64,000 nt of DNA from Sipunculus nudus (GCA_026874595.1 CM049321.1:16561479-16625478); one strand, 5' to 3'. Shown: positions 12,025 through 23,751, numbered from the stretch's first letter. The notes: generated from the sequence alone by a model not told the origin. Numbers and translations: made by a program.

Positions 12025-13600
12025 TATGTGAGACGCAAGAGCAAGCAGGCGAATTTGAGGACAACTCACAAACAGACGGACACACTGACAAAGTGACACA
12101 GGATTGAGACCAGATGACATTATCAGTTTATGGAGAAGACTCAGAGAAAAAAAATAAGCTATAGTTTATGTATATGAGGCTTTGGGTTTTAGACATATGG
12201 CCAATGTAATGATATGTGTGTGAGGGTCGTTTGCAGCGCCCCCTAGCAGCCATAGTCAAAACATGAAAAAACAATTTCGAGATACTAGTGTAGGACTTAT
12301 GATATGTTAGTTTCAAAAAGATTCCTGCAATAATGTGGCCTTTGGCGCAAGATGAATGAAATCTCGAAATATCTCTATTCACGAGATATTTTACGAGATA
12401 CTGCAAGACTTGTAATAAAATCTTATAGTACTAGTTAAATGCTACCTGATGCAAGAAACTAGATCACTCTAGCTTTAAAACTGACAAAGTTAGAAAAATA
12501 AGACCCCTTATTTTCGAATATCCTGATTTTTACCCCAAAATTTGTAACCATGGTTACGGCAAATTTGAGTCAGCTACCCACAAGATGACAGGCCTTGGAA
12601 TGACGATTAAAATGAGCTATTGTTGAAGTAGATACGACTGAAAGTCACACAGATATGGAAAAAAAAACGTTTTGGGAAGTTTTGACGACCTTGACCTTGA
12701 CCTTTCACCTATATTAACCAAAAACAATAGGGCACCTAGAAATTATGTTTTTCATCATCCCTGTAAGTTTCAAGGTGATTGTGGCAAAATTGTGGCCAGG
12801 AGAGTGGTGACAAACAAACAAGAACCAGCAAGAAGGCGAATTGGAGGACAACTGACAAACAGACGGACACACTGACAAAGTGACTCAAGATTGAGTCCAG
12901 ATGACTACTCCAGATTATGGAGACGACTCAAAGGGAAAAAATAAGCTATAGTTTATGTAATTGAGGCTTTGGGTTTTAGAGATATGGCCAATGTAATGAT
13001 ATGTGTGTGAGGTTCGTGTGCAGCGCCCCCTAGCAGCCATATTCAAAAAATGAAAAAACCATTTCGAGATACTAGTGTAGGACTTATGATATGTCAGTTT
13101 CAAAAAGATTCCTGCAATGATGTGGCCTTCGGCGCAAGATGAATGAAATCTCGAAATATCTCTATTCACGAGATATTTTTCGAGATACTGCAAGACTTTT
13201 TATAAAATCTTGTAGTACTAGTTGAATGCTACCTGATGCAAAAAACTAGATCACTCTAGCTTTAAAACTGACAAAGTTAGAAAAATAAGACCCCTTATTT
13301 TCGAATATCATGACTTTTCCCAAAAAATTTGTAACCATGGTTACGGCAAATTTGAGTCAGCTACACACCAGATGACAGGCCTTGGAATGACGATTAAAAT
13401 GAGCTATTGTTGAAGTAGATACGACTAATAGTCACAAAGATATGAAGAAAAAAACGTTTTGAGAAGTTTTGACGACCTTGACCTTGACCTTTGACCTATT
13501 TTAACCAAAAACAATAGGGCACCTAGAAATTATGTTTTCGAACATCCCTGTAAGTTTCAAGGTTATTGTGGCAAAATTGTGGCCAGGAGAGTGGTGACAA
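12025..13600 (+). repeat. Tandem duplication of a ~787-bp unit
   Basis: About 12025-12812 and 12812-13600 align head to tail at an offset of 787 bp with moderate divergence. A related third copy is at about 6165-6950. Each unit carries a GCGCCCCCTAGCAG block, GTAACCATGGTTAC and a CCTTGACCTT(T) block; the second has an exact DR1 at 13485-13497. Confidence 0.75.
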
Positions 13601-13669
13601 ACAAACAAACAAACAGACAGACAAACAGACATACTCAACTGACCAATATGCTTGCCGAAATCTTTGATT

Positions 13670-14963
13670 CCGGCAAGCAACAAACAAACAGACAGACAGA
13701 CAAACAGACATACGCAACTGACCAATATGCTTGCGGAAATCGAAGATTTCCGGCAAGCAATAAAGTATGGACTGTGCCTCCAACATGTATGATCATAGAT
13801 GGGGCCCGGAGAGGCCGTCACGGACCGCTGCACACGCCGGCCGCCCACCGTAAGGACCCTGCCGCCACTTGCGGCGACGGCGAGTGTCTTCGTGGTATGG
13901 CGAAAAACGGCGCGAGATTTGACGAGACTAACAATGTGACCCCTGAATGTGACTGCGAGTGTCAGCCGCTATCCAGCGCTGCAAACCATGTGTCTGTAGC
14001 GTGAAAAATGACAGAATTATAGGCATTTCTTTGAATGGTCACGTGTTCTCGTTTCACGAGAAACGGTGCGAGATATGACGAGACTTGCGATTGAACGGCT
14101 TAGAACTAGAGGGATGCTGTCTAACGCGAAAAACCAGACCTTTCTATCGCAAATATCAACAGAGATAGAATCTGGAAAACTCCGAATTTTCAGATTGTCA
14201 AGTTTTACCCCAAAATTTGGTAACCATGGTAACGGCAGCACAAAGCAACATGTGCGAAGAGATAAGCCAATGTTCCTAGTTTCAGATACGACCAAAAAAA
14301 ATGGTGTCACGTTTAATATTTTTTGAGATATTGCAGAAAAATGACATGTTACAGTGTTTCATGTACCACGCCCCCTGGTGGCTATTTCCAAAAAATGGAA
14401 AACTGATTTCGAGATATTTATAAATAACACAAAATATATCAATTTCAAAGCCATTGTTAAAAAAATGCAACCTGTAGGTCATATTTAATGAAATCTCGAA
14501 GACTCTCGTTTGACGAGAAATGGTGCGAGATTTGGCGAGACTTTCAGTTTTATCCTGTCAAGCTGCCCATAAGGTACATAATGACCAAAACCAGACGTCT
14601 GTAGCTTAAAAATTGACAAAGTTACAAAAAATGGTCGTGTTATTTCCAATTTCCATGATTTTTGCCCAAAAAATGTAACCATGGTAACGGCAAATTTAAG
14701 TAAGCTACATGTCAAAAGAAAGGCCAGGTGATGACGAAAAAAATGAGCTATTGCAGAAGTGGATAAGCCTATTTATGGCGAAGTTATAGTGCAAAAACCG
14801 TTAACCATACCTGTCGTGACCTTGACCCTTGACCTTGGAGCAATGTTGACCAAAAACAATAGGGCACCTAGAAATTACGTTTTCGAACATCCCTGTAAGT
14901 TTCAAGGTTATTGTGGCAAAATTGTGGCCAGGAGAGTGGTGACAAACAAACAAACAAACAAAC
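13670..14963 (+). repeat. Segmental duplication A, copy 2 (1,294 bp)
   Basis: This is the partner of 10281-11574. X-box-like sites fall at 14220-14233 and 14675-14688, and the CTCF-like site at 14368-14381 (minus). The lack of visible divergence implies a very recent duplication, gene conversion, or an assembly artefact. Confidence 0.9.
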
Positions 14964-15345
14964 AAACAAACAGACAGACAGACAAACAGACATACGCAAC
15001 TGACCAATATGCTTGCGGAAATCGAAGATTTCCGGCAAGCAACAAACAAACAGACAGACAAACAGACATACGCAACTGACCAATATGCTTGCCGAAATCT
15101 TTGATTCCGGCAAGCAACAAGATGACCAGAGGTCACGCGCTTGCCGGAAATGGAAATGATAGAGACAGATAGACAGAGAGTGCATGTAGAAACAGTCATA
15201 TGAATGAGCAACATTGTGGGGGCAGCAGAAACGGATAATATGTTTATTTATGCATGCTGACCTTTAACAGCTGCATATCTTTCTAGTGTAAAAGGGACCA
15301 TTTTTTCATGAAATCCCGTTAATCTCGTTTGACAAGAAGCAGTGA
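14964..15345. repeat. Hairpin modules and relocated copy of 2876-3117
   Basis: Two GCTTGC...GCAAGC hairpins (about 15009 and 15087) alternate with CAGA/CAAA runs. They are followed by a near-identical copy of 2876-3117, including GTGGGGGCAGCAGAAACGG. Similarity stops at about 15345, where the sequence jumps to material equivalent to about 4665. Confidence 0.75.
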
Positions 15346-17600
15346 GAAAATGACAAAGTTACAAAAAATGGTCGTGTTATTTCAAATTTCCATGAATTTT
15401 GCCCAACAAATGTAACCATGGTAACGGCAAATTTAAGTAAGCTACATGTCAAAAGAAAGGCCAGGTGATGATGAAAAAAATGAGCTATTGCAGAAGTGGA
15501 TAAGCCTATTTATGGCGAAGTTATAGTGCAAAAACCGTTCACCATACCTGTCGTCACTTTGACCCTTGACCTTGGAGCAATGTTGACCAAAACAATAGGG
15601 CACCTAGAAATCGGTTTGTCAATCAAGCCTGTAAGTTTCAAGTTGATTGATGCAAAAGTGTGGCCTGGAGAGTCGTGACAAACAAACAAACTAGACGACC
15701 AGAGGTCGAACACTTGGCGGACTAAAATGACATAGAGATTGGACAAACAGGACAAACTGTCATTTTCTATTGAAAGACTTTTAAAGCGATTGCTGGAAAG
15801 TTTGGCCTGTTGAATGACATATATCACACAAAAGAACATATAAGCAGATATAGCTCAAAACAGACAGATATACTGACACACCTGAGATAACAGACTACCA
15901 GAAAAAAGTTCGGAACGTAAAGAGAAGCAAAATGAGCTATAGTTTTAGTAGGTAAAGTTTATAGTAACGGAGGTATGGCCAATATATGGTAGCGGCCATA
16001 TCCCAAACATAAAAAATTTCTTTTGAGACTCTAGTGTAAGAAATAAGATGTTGTTCCAGTTCCAAAAGGATTCCTGCAAAACTGTGTCCTGAAAATTGCT
16101 AACTGCAAGAAGCAAGGTCCAGCATGCAGGTGAAATTTAGGATCACTGACAAACAGACAGACATACTCAAAAAATGACACAAGAATAAGACTAGATGACC
16201 TACTCAGATTATCGAGTAGATTCAGAGGAAGAAAATAAATCATAGTTTTCAATTGGCTACACTGCTTTTTTAAAGTTGCATTTACCCAATCTCTTCTTAT
16301 AAAACCCGCAGAAACCTACCATAGAATAATTCACCAATCAGCTTAACAGTTTCATCATAAAACAGTGTATAAGCTGGAGAGTCTAAAATTACATATTCCC
16401 TTGTAAAAAACAGATCAATGTAGGTGGCGCTACCAAAACCTCAATTTCAGATATGACATATGAGACAAACATAGGTATTAAAATTTGGTAATGACAGCTC
16501 TAGCCGTTTCTGAGATTTAAATTTTAGTTTGCTTTTTGGACAGATGACTAAGTTCAACTTCCTGTTAAATCTCCGAACTGAAACCATTCGAACAAACTTG
16601 AGTTAGATTGTTCAAGAGATCATTTCTTAGAAATATTTGAAAATTTGGCTGGACAGTTTCGCAGAAGAAGATTTTTAAAGCTTTTTTAGCTTTTTCCCTA
16701 TAAAATCTCAGTAAATACAGAAAGCCAAAAAATAAACAAAAATTGATAGAGCTTTTCAGATGACTGTTTATTTACAAAAAAATTGGTCATGCTAGTTCCT
16801 GCCGTTTTTGAGATAGCTATGGTTAACCTAGAGACGACGAACGAAGCTGCACCATAGCATAAGCTCATAGATTCGCTAATAATCTGTTTCGAGATATAAC
16901 TGTAAGACATAAGATTTAATAGTTTAAAAAAGATTCTTTGAAAACTGTGGCCTGTAGAATTCTATTAGTGAGACGAAAGAACAAACAAGCAGGCGAATTT
17001 GAGGACAACTGACAAACAAACAGACATATTGACAACGGGACACAAGATTAAGAGAAGATGACTTAACCAGGTTATGAGGAAGAATCAGAGGAAGAAAATA
17101 AGGTATAGTTTATGTAATTGAGGTTTCTATTTTTGGAGATATGGCCAAATAATGATATACTGGGGATTTTCGACTGCAGCGCCCTCTAGTGGACATATCC
17201 TGAAGACGACAAATGCGTTTCGTGATATTAGTGAATGGCATGAGATGTAATCGTTTCAAAAGGATTCCTCCAAATATCTGGCTTGTTGATTTCTATATGT
17301 GAGATGCAACAACCAGCAAGTAGGCTAATTCGAAGATAACTGACAAACACACAGACATACTGACAAAGTTACACAAGATGGACACCAGATGACTTTACCA
17401 TGTTTTGCAGAAGGCCAAGAGAAAGAAAATAAGATACAGTTTGTGTAATATAGGTTTACTCTTACGGAAATATGTCCAAAAACTTATTTGTTTGGATGGG
17501 TCTAGTGCAGCGCCCCCTGGCAGCCATATCCGGAAAATGAAAAATAAGTTTTGAGATATTAGTGTAAAACATAAGATGAAGGAACAAACATACGCGGGTG
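15346..17600. repeat. Mosaic of truncated and ~330-bp repeats
   Basis: 15346-15900 resembles 4665-5270 and carries an X-box-like site at 15412-15425. 16000-16260 and 16870-17570 are ~330-bp repeat units (GAGGAAGAAAATAA landmarks near 16215, 17085 and 17412); GCGCCCTCTAGTGG at 17179-17192 is a 14/14 CTCF-core match on the minus strand. 16260-16870 is AT-rich and appears single-copy in this window. No gene is supported. Confidence 0.6.
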
Positions 17601-18883
17601 ACGAACATGCTTGCCGAAATCGAAGATTTCCGGCAAGCAATAAAGTATGGACTGTGCCTCCAACATGTATGATAATAGATGGGGCCCGGAGAGGCCGTCA
17701 CGGACCGCTGCACACGCCGGCCGCCCACCGTAAGGACCCTGCCGCCACTTGCGGCGACGGCACGTGTCTTCGTGGTTTGGCGAAAAACGGCGCCAGATTT
17801 GACGAGACTAACAATGTGACCCCTGAATGTGACTGCGAGTGTCAGCTGCTATCCAGCGCTGCAAACCATGTGTCTGTAGCGTGAAAAATGACAGAATTAT
17901 AGGCATTTCTTTGAATGGTCACGTGTTCTCGTTTCACGAGAAACGGTGCGAGATATGACGAGACTTGCGATTGAATGACTAAGAACTAGACGGATGCTGT
18001 CTAACGCCGAAAACCAGACCTTTCTATGGCAAATATCAACAGAGATAGAAGCAGGTAAACTTCGTATTTTCAAGTTGTCACGTTTTACCCCAAAATTTGG
18101 TAACCATGGTAACGGCAGTACAAAGCTACATGTGCGGAGCAATAAGCCAATGTTCCTAGTTTCAGATACCACAAAAAAAAATGGTGTCACGTTAAATATT
18201 TTTTGAGATATTGCAGAAAAATGATATGTTACAGTGTTTCATGTACCACGCCCCCTGGTGGCTATTTCCCAAAAATGAAAAATTGATTTCGAGATATTTA
18301 TAAATGACAGAAACTATATCAATTTCAAAGCCACTGTTAAAAAAATGCGGCCTGTAGGTCATATTTAATGAAATCTCGGAAACTCTCGTTTGGCAAGAAA
18401 TGGTGCGAGATTTGGCGAGACTTTTAGTTTTATCATGTCAAGCTGCCTATAAGGTACATAATGACCAAAACCAGACGTCTGTAGCTTAAAAATTGACAAA
18501 GTTACAAAAAATGGTCGTGTTATTTCCAATTTCCATGATTTTTGCCCAAAAAAATGTAACCATGGTAACGGCAAATTTAAGTAAGCTACATGTCAGAAGA
18601 AAGGCCAGGTGATGACGAAAAAAATTAGCTATTGCAGAAGTGGATACGCCTATTTATGGCAAAGTTATAGTGCAAAAACCGTTAACCATACTTGTCGTGA
18701 CCTTGAACCTTGACCTTGGAGCAATGTTGACCAAAAACAATAGGGCACCTAGAAATCGGTTTATCAATCAAGCCTGTAAGTTTCAAGTTGATTGATGCAA
18801 AAATGTGACCTGGAGAGTCGTGACAAACAAACAAACAAACAAACAAACAAACAGACAAACAGACAAACAGACATACGCAACTG
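17601..18883 (+). repeat. Tandem duplication B, unit 1 (1,283 bp)
   Basis: It is head to tail with 18884-20166 at a constant 1,283-bp offset and almost identical. The unit order is hairpin, GC-rich block, satellite-derived sequence, X-box-like site (18100-18113), CTCF-like site (18248-18261, minus), second X-box-like site (18556-18569), DR1-like block, and (CAAA)n/(CAGA)n run. It is the same module order as duplication A but a clearly different sequence variant, so A and B were amplified independently. Confidence 0.9.
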
Positions 18884-20166
18884 ACGAACATGCTTGCCGA
18901 AATCGAAGATTTCCGGCAAGCAATAAAGTTGTGACTGTGCCTCCAACATGTATGATAATAGATGGGGCCCGGAGAGGCCGTCACGGACCGCTGCACACGC
19001 CGGCCGCCCACCGTAAGGACCCTGCCGCCACTTGCGGCGACGGCACGTGTCTTCGTGGTTTGGCGAAAAACGGCGCCAGATTTGACGAGACTAACAATGT
19101 GACCCCTGAATGTGACTGCGAGTGTCAGCTGCTATCCAGCGCTGCAAACCATGTGTCTGTAGCGTGAAAAATGACAGAATTATAGGCATTTCTTTGAATG
19201 GTCACGTGTTCTCGTTTCACGAGAAACGGTGCGAGATATGACGAGACTTGCGATTGAATGACTAAGAACTAGACGGATGCTGTCTAACGCCGAAAACCAG
19301 ACCTTTCTATGGCAAATATCAACAGAGATAGAAGCAGGTAAACTTCGTATTTTCAAGTTGTCACGTTTTACCCCAAAATTTGGTAACCATGGTAACGGCA
19401 GTACAAAGCTACATGTGCGGAGCAATAAGCCAATGTTCCTAGTTTCAGATACCACAAAAAAAAATGGTGTCACGTTAAATATTTTTTGAGATATTGCAGA
19501 AAAATGATATGTTACAGTGTTTCATGTACCACGCCCCCTGGTGGCTATTTCCCAAAAATGAAAAATTGATTTCGAGATATTTATAAATGACAGAAACTAT
19601 ATCAATTTCAAAGCCACTGTTAAAAAAATGCGGCCTGTAGGTCATATTTAATGAAATCTCGGAAACTCTCGTTTGGCAAGAAATGGTGCGAGATTTGGCG
19701 AGACTTTTAGTTTTATCATGTCAAGCTGCCTATAAGGTACATAATGACCAAAACCAGACGTCTGTAGCTTAAAAATTGACAAAGTTACAAAAAATGGTCG
19801 TGTTATTTCCAATTTCCATGATTTTTGCCCAAAAAAATGTAACCATGGTAACGGCAAATTTAAGTAAGCTACATGTCAGAAGAAAGGCCAGGTGATGACG
19901 AAAAAAATTAGCTATTGCAGAAGTGGATACGCCTATTTATGGCAAAGTTATAGTGCAAAAACCGTTAACCATACTTGTCGTGACCTTGAACCTTGACCTT
20001 GGAGCAATGTTGACCAAAAACAATAGGGCACCTAGAAATCGGTTTATCAATCAAGCCTGTAAGTTTCAAGTTGATTGATGCAAAAATGTGACCTGGAGAG
20101 TCGTGACAAACAAACAAACAAACAAACAAACAAACAGACAAACAGACAAACAGACATACGCAACTG
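18884..20166 (+). repeat. Tandem duplication B, unit 2 (1,283 bp)
   Basis: Second unit, with X-box-like sites at 19383-19396 and 19839-19852 and a CTCF-like site at 19531-19544 (minus). A third unit starts but stops after the hairpin modules at about 20176 and 20241. Confidence 0.9.
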
Positions 20167-20296
20167 ACGAACATGCTTGCCTAAATCGAAGATTTCCGGC
20201 AAGCAACAAAAAGACAAACAGACATACGCAACTGACGAACATGCTTGCCGAAATCGAAGATTTCCGGCAAGCAACAAACAGACACAACGATTAGCC

Positions 20297-20327
20297 TATA
20301 GTCGCCAGACCTAGGCTGGCGACTATA
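20297..20327. repeat. 12-bp-arm palindrome matching the left 12-mer
   Basis: TATAGTCGCCAG (20297-20308), a 7-base loop, then CTGGCGACTATA (20316-20327). Part of the right arm is the inverted copy of ATAGTCGCCAGC at 2711-2722. It sits where the satellite mosaic ends and AT-rich sequence begins, so it probably marks an element or array boundary. Confidence 0.7.
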
Positions 20328-20389
20328 AAAATGGGTATAATTGAGACAACCTGGATGAAACTTAACTTACAACTAGTGAATATAATTAA

Positions 20390-20567
20390 CTGTTGTCTTA
20401 CCCATTATATATATTATTGATAAAACAGTTAATAGCATTGGTAAATTATGGAATTTTGAAGTAAATAATTATTTCAACTGTTGATGTAAATCCTCTTTCA
20501 TCTTCTTTCATGCTCTTTCATCTTCTTTCATCAAATTATTGAGACTGCCTGCAACTAGCGACAGCTT
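20390..20567 (-). repeat. Right inverted-repeat end of the 18.5-kb region
   Basis: Reverse-complement counterpart of 2086-2260. On this strand it contains several CTCTTTCATCTTCTTTCATC-like pyrimidine tracts (about 20490-20530), followed by ATTATTGAGACTGCCTGCA. Confidence 0.55.
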
Positions 20568-20569
20568 GT

Positions 20570-20628
20570 CACCCCAAACGTCGATTTTAGATGGACTGAA
20601 GACGATGGGGTGACAGTACAAGCTATTG
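20570..20628. repeat. Long-loop inverted repeat
   Basis: AGCTTGTCACCCCA pairs with TGGGGTGACA-GTA-CAAGCT across a ~30-base loop: a 10-bp perfect stem extended by 6 bp across a 3-base bulge. It lies just outside the right inverted-repeat end. Function unknown. Confidence 0.6.
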
Positions 20629-20892
20629 GGTTCGCATCAATTCTAGTATGTGCAGATGTGCACGCCATTTCTGACACTACTTTTTCATTTTCATCCACTT
20701 CTCAAACTGTCATTTTCCTGAGTTAAGACAAAAAGTGACATTATTCTGTTGGGGAAAATAATAATTATTACATCCACGGTTGACTTACGTGTAAACGTGC
20801 AGCAGTTTTTAATTCCGAGGCTGGTTTTACTCGAAAAACTCGTCTCCACGTCTGTCAGCGGGAGAATCATAACTTCCAGTAGGGGATTTCCA

Positions 20893-22890
20893 TACGGCTA
20901 TGTGTAAAACTCGGAAGTCCGAAGTCGGAAGCAAGGACTTTTTTAAAGCAATGATCGAAGCATAATTAAAATGCTACTACATCAATGGAAAGAACCTTTT
21001 TATTTTTATTGATAGAATAAGGTCTTTTCTATCATCATGTAAAATAATCAAAGTTATCCATCCGAAGTTAATGACTAGTTTTTGCTCGGAAATGCCCGGA
21101 TATGGTCCAAATGTGTAAAACTCGGAAGCCAGTAATGGCATATGCACTGGTCATCATATCGTCAGCAAACGTGTCAAGCATTTTCAATTTCTTCAGTATC
21201 ATGTATTTTTCATAAATTCAATCTGTTTTGTAACATTCATGATGCTGTTTTTTTTCAATAATATATTATATTGATATTTTATTTCATTTTGTAAAACAAG
21301 ATTATTTTAACTCATCAATATTTTACGCTGTTACCGCATTTTATGTTGATGGAAACATGAAAAAAATAAAGGTTTTTAATAATATTTTATACATGTGCCC
21401 CTATAAAAATCACCGTGATAATATCATAGAGACTTAAACAGAAAATTTGACAGAACCAACCCTTCCAGTTAATGTTTTTACAAGTTGTTTCGAACAAAAT
21501 ATTTTATTTTTTATGTATAAATTGAAAAACATTTTCCTCTTCCATTGACCAAAAAAATTCTTATCTTTTATGTAATACTTTTTATGCCAAATATTATTTT
21601 ACATTTCATGGTCCGGTTGCATTTATATATATATATATATATTATGTAAACAAAATTGTAAATTCTTATCGAGATCCTTGTAATCTAACAGTAATATGAA
21701 GTTGAAGGGAGCAAATTCTGGTTATATGCCCTTATAATGCAATCAGTTGCAAACATACTTTAATATATTAATAAATATCCATATATTTGAAGTTGAAATG
21801 TGATGTTGAAACATCAGGAGTGAAATTAATATAATATAAATATCGAAATTGATAAAGTTTGAAAGAAAGAGTCAAAAACTTGAAAAAGAATTAATTTTAG
21901 TTTTTAAAAAAATTTGCTTAAATTTGTAAATTGATCAGATTTTATAATAAAACATGATATATATTATCTGGACTGTTGTATCCCTTTTCTAAGATATAAA
22001 TGTAACAATATCGTTGAACATATTGAAAGACATTTCGTTTTGCATATGATACATGTATGTTTGTTCCAGCGATGACCTTCTGGGATATATTGAATTTTCA
22101 TATTTATTCAACGTATGGAAAATATATTACAATATATTTTATTTTGAATGACATCGTAATTTATAACTGTATTTTTAATGCCGTACATGGGTTAATCATA
22201 CCATATTTATTATTCAGTGGTACATCCATAGAGGGCGTGCCCGTTCAGACGTAATATCTCTTAATTTTCATTTCTTTTCCAGATTACTTTATTTATTCCC
22301 TAGCAATTTCATTATTATATTTATTACTTTCCAATTCATAAATTGGTGATTTACTCAACTGAGAGAGCATCCAGATATATACTAGTATAATAAGAGAGGA
22401 AGTATTTCCGATAATAACACCGACAATATATATATATATATATTGTATATATATATATATATTAAATTTACAAATAAAAAAATAAGAACTTATAGTTTTC
22501 CGATTATGTATCATGTATTGCATTATACACTCATTAAAAGCAGAATCATGCATAAGCAATTTAATATATGCATGCAACTATAATTATAATGAAACTGCAT
22601 TTTGGGCAAAGTGCGTCTCTGTGACTTCCGAGTTATACACATTGGATATCATCCAAGCACTTCTGACTGACTTCCGAGATGGCTTCCGAGCACAAAATCT
22701 TCCATAACGTTCAGATTAAACAATGGATAACTATTATTCTTCACAGAATGATAAAAAAAGATCTTATTCTATCGGGGAAAAAACAAAACGGTATTGAAAC
22801 GTTAGCATTTTGTATATGCTTTAAACTGCTTTCGTTGGTTTCCGGCTTCCGGCTTCAGACTTCCAAGTTTACATACACGACCGCGCCATG
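20893..22890. mobile_element. Degraded element with ~270-bp inverted ends
   Basis: The left end (about 20893-21135) and the reverse complement of the right end (about 22610-22890) share a series of TCGGAAG(T/C)C motifs, GTGTAAAACTCGGAAG-like ends, ATAGAATAAG(G/A)TCTTTT and TAGTTATCCAT-like blocks. Divergence is substantial. The ~1.5 kb interior is AT-rich, with (TA)n runs near 21625 and 22427-22462, and has no transposase-like ORF. The structure fits an old nonautonomous long-TIR DNA transposon; the family is not identified. Confidence 0.5.
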
Positions 22891-23740
22891 ACACATTTAG
22901 TTTTGAATGAGAAGTACCGCTTCACGTGAATCGGTGCCACAATGATGAAAGAAGGTAATAATTGTAATTATTTTTGTGTAACAACATTTTTTCTTCGATA
23001 TTTAGCGCATATAATACGACTATATAAGCCTGTGATGCCAAATAATACCAGACAGCAAATATTTTGATCCGACCCTTAGAATGGGCGTTCTGTTGTGACT
23101 GCCATCATGACTCCAGGCCCTATCAGTTTTTTTCCGAAGGCCTGAGTGTCATGTTGTCATGGCTAGCCTGCAACAATATCATGCTGATATAAATTGCTGA
23201 AATTAAATGTCAATAAACGATCTGTGTAACAGCAAATGATATTCTGCAAATATCTGCACATTTTTTACTTAAACTGAAAATGAAAGTATGTAACATCTGG
23301 TGTCAGCTAACGTAAAGACTAAAGTGTCTTCATGTGTCAACTGTTTACACTGAGTATCGGACCTGTCAACAACCCGCCCCTGGGGCCCATGTTTGTTTCA
23401 TTAAAATCACATTACCAGCGGGCGATCAGGTGCATTAATGTTACCTTTGCTGTATAAAGCATCCATTGTTGGTACAATCCCTCCTCCGTTTGGGGATCGG
23501 TCATTTTTGCTCGATCGTACAAAATCTTCCTTTTTCCTAGGAGGCTACAACATTCCTTTCGCCTGTCATTTCGCCCACCAGAATGACCTTCACCTTCGTG
23601 AGATTTATAGACCTGTACCTGTCTCTTAAAATTTAATCAATGATTTTTAAACAAAACTATGGTGTCCAGGTGAATTTAAGTATGTTAAATGATTTTCATA
23701 ATTTACCTTTAATTGTTTTATTTATATGAGTTGTTTAATT
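22890..23740. other. Noncoding upstream of receptor gene A
   Basis: Mixed-composition DNA with no convincing exon. A short diverged inverted pair lies around CATGACTCCAGGCC and GGCCTGAGTGTCATG (about 23106-23150). It may contain distal promoter sequence or 5' UTR of gene A, but I see no specific signal. Confidence 0.35.
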
Positions 23741-23751
23741 ACGAGATATAT

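Larger units (their letters stand above)
2086..20567. mobile_element. Candidate giant composite element bounded by inverted repeats
   Basis: The left edge (about 2086-2260) and the right edge (about 20390-20567) are diverged inverted copies. Both have a TGCA-rich outer end, then GTCTCA, then AATTTGA, then a purine-rich GAAAGAAGATGAAAGA block, then a similar AT-rich stretch. Nested inside, a 12-bp sequence ATAGTCGCCAGC at 2711-2722 recurs inverted at 20315-20326. Everything between is noncoding satellite and duplicated DNA quite unlike the flanks, and no transposase or replicase ORF is visible. It could be one large nonautonomous element, a satellite array grown inside an old element, or two inverted insertions of one small element flanking an unrelated array. 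No target-site duplication was identified. Confidence 0.35.
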
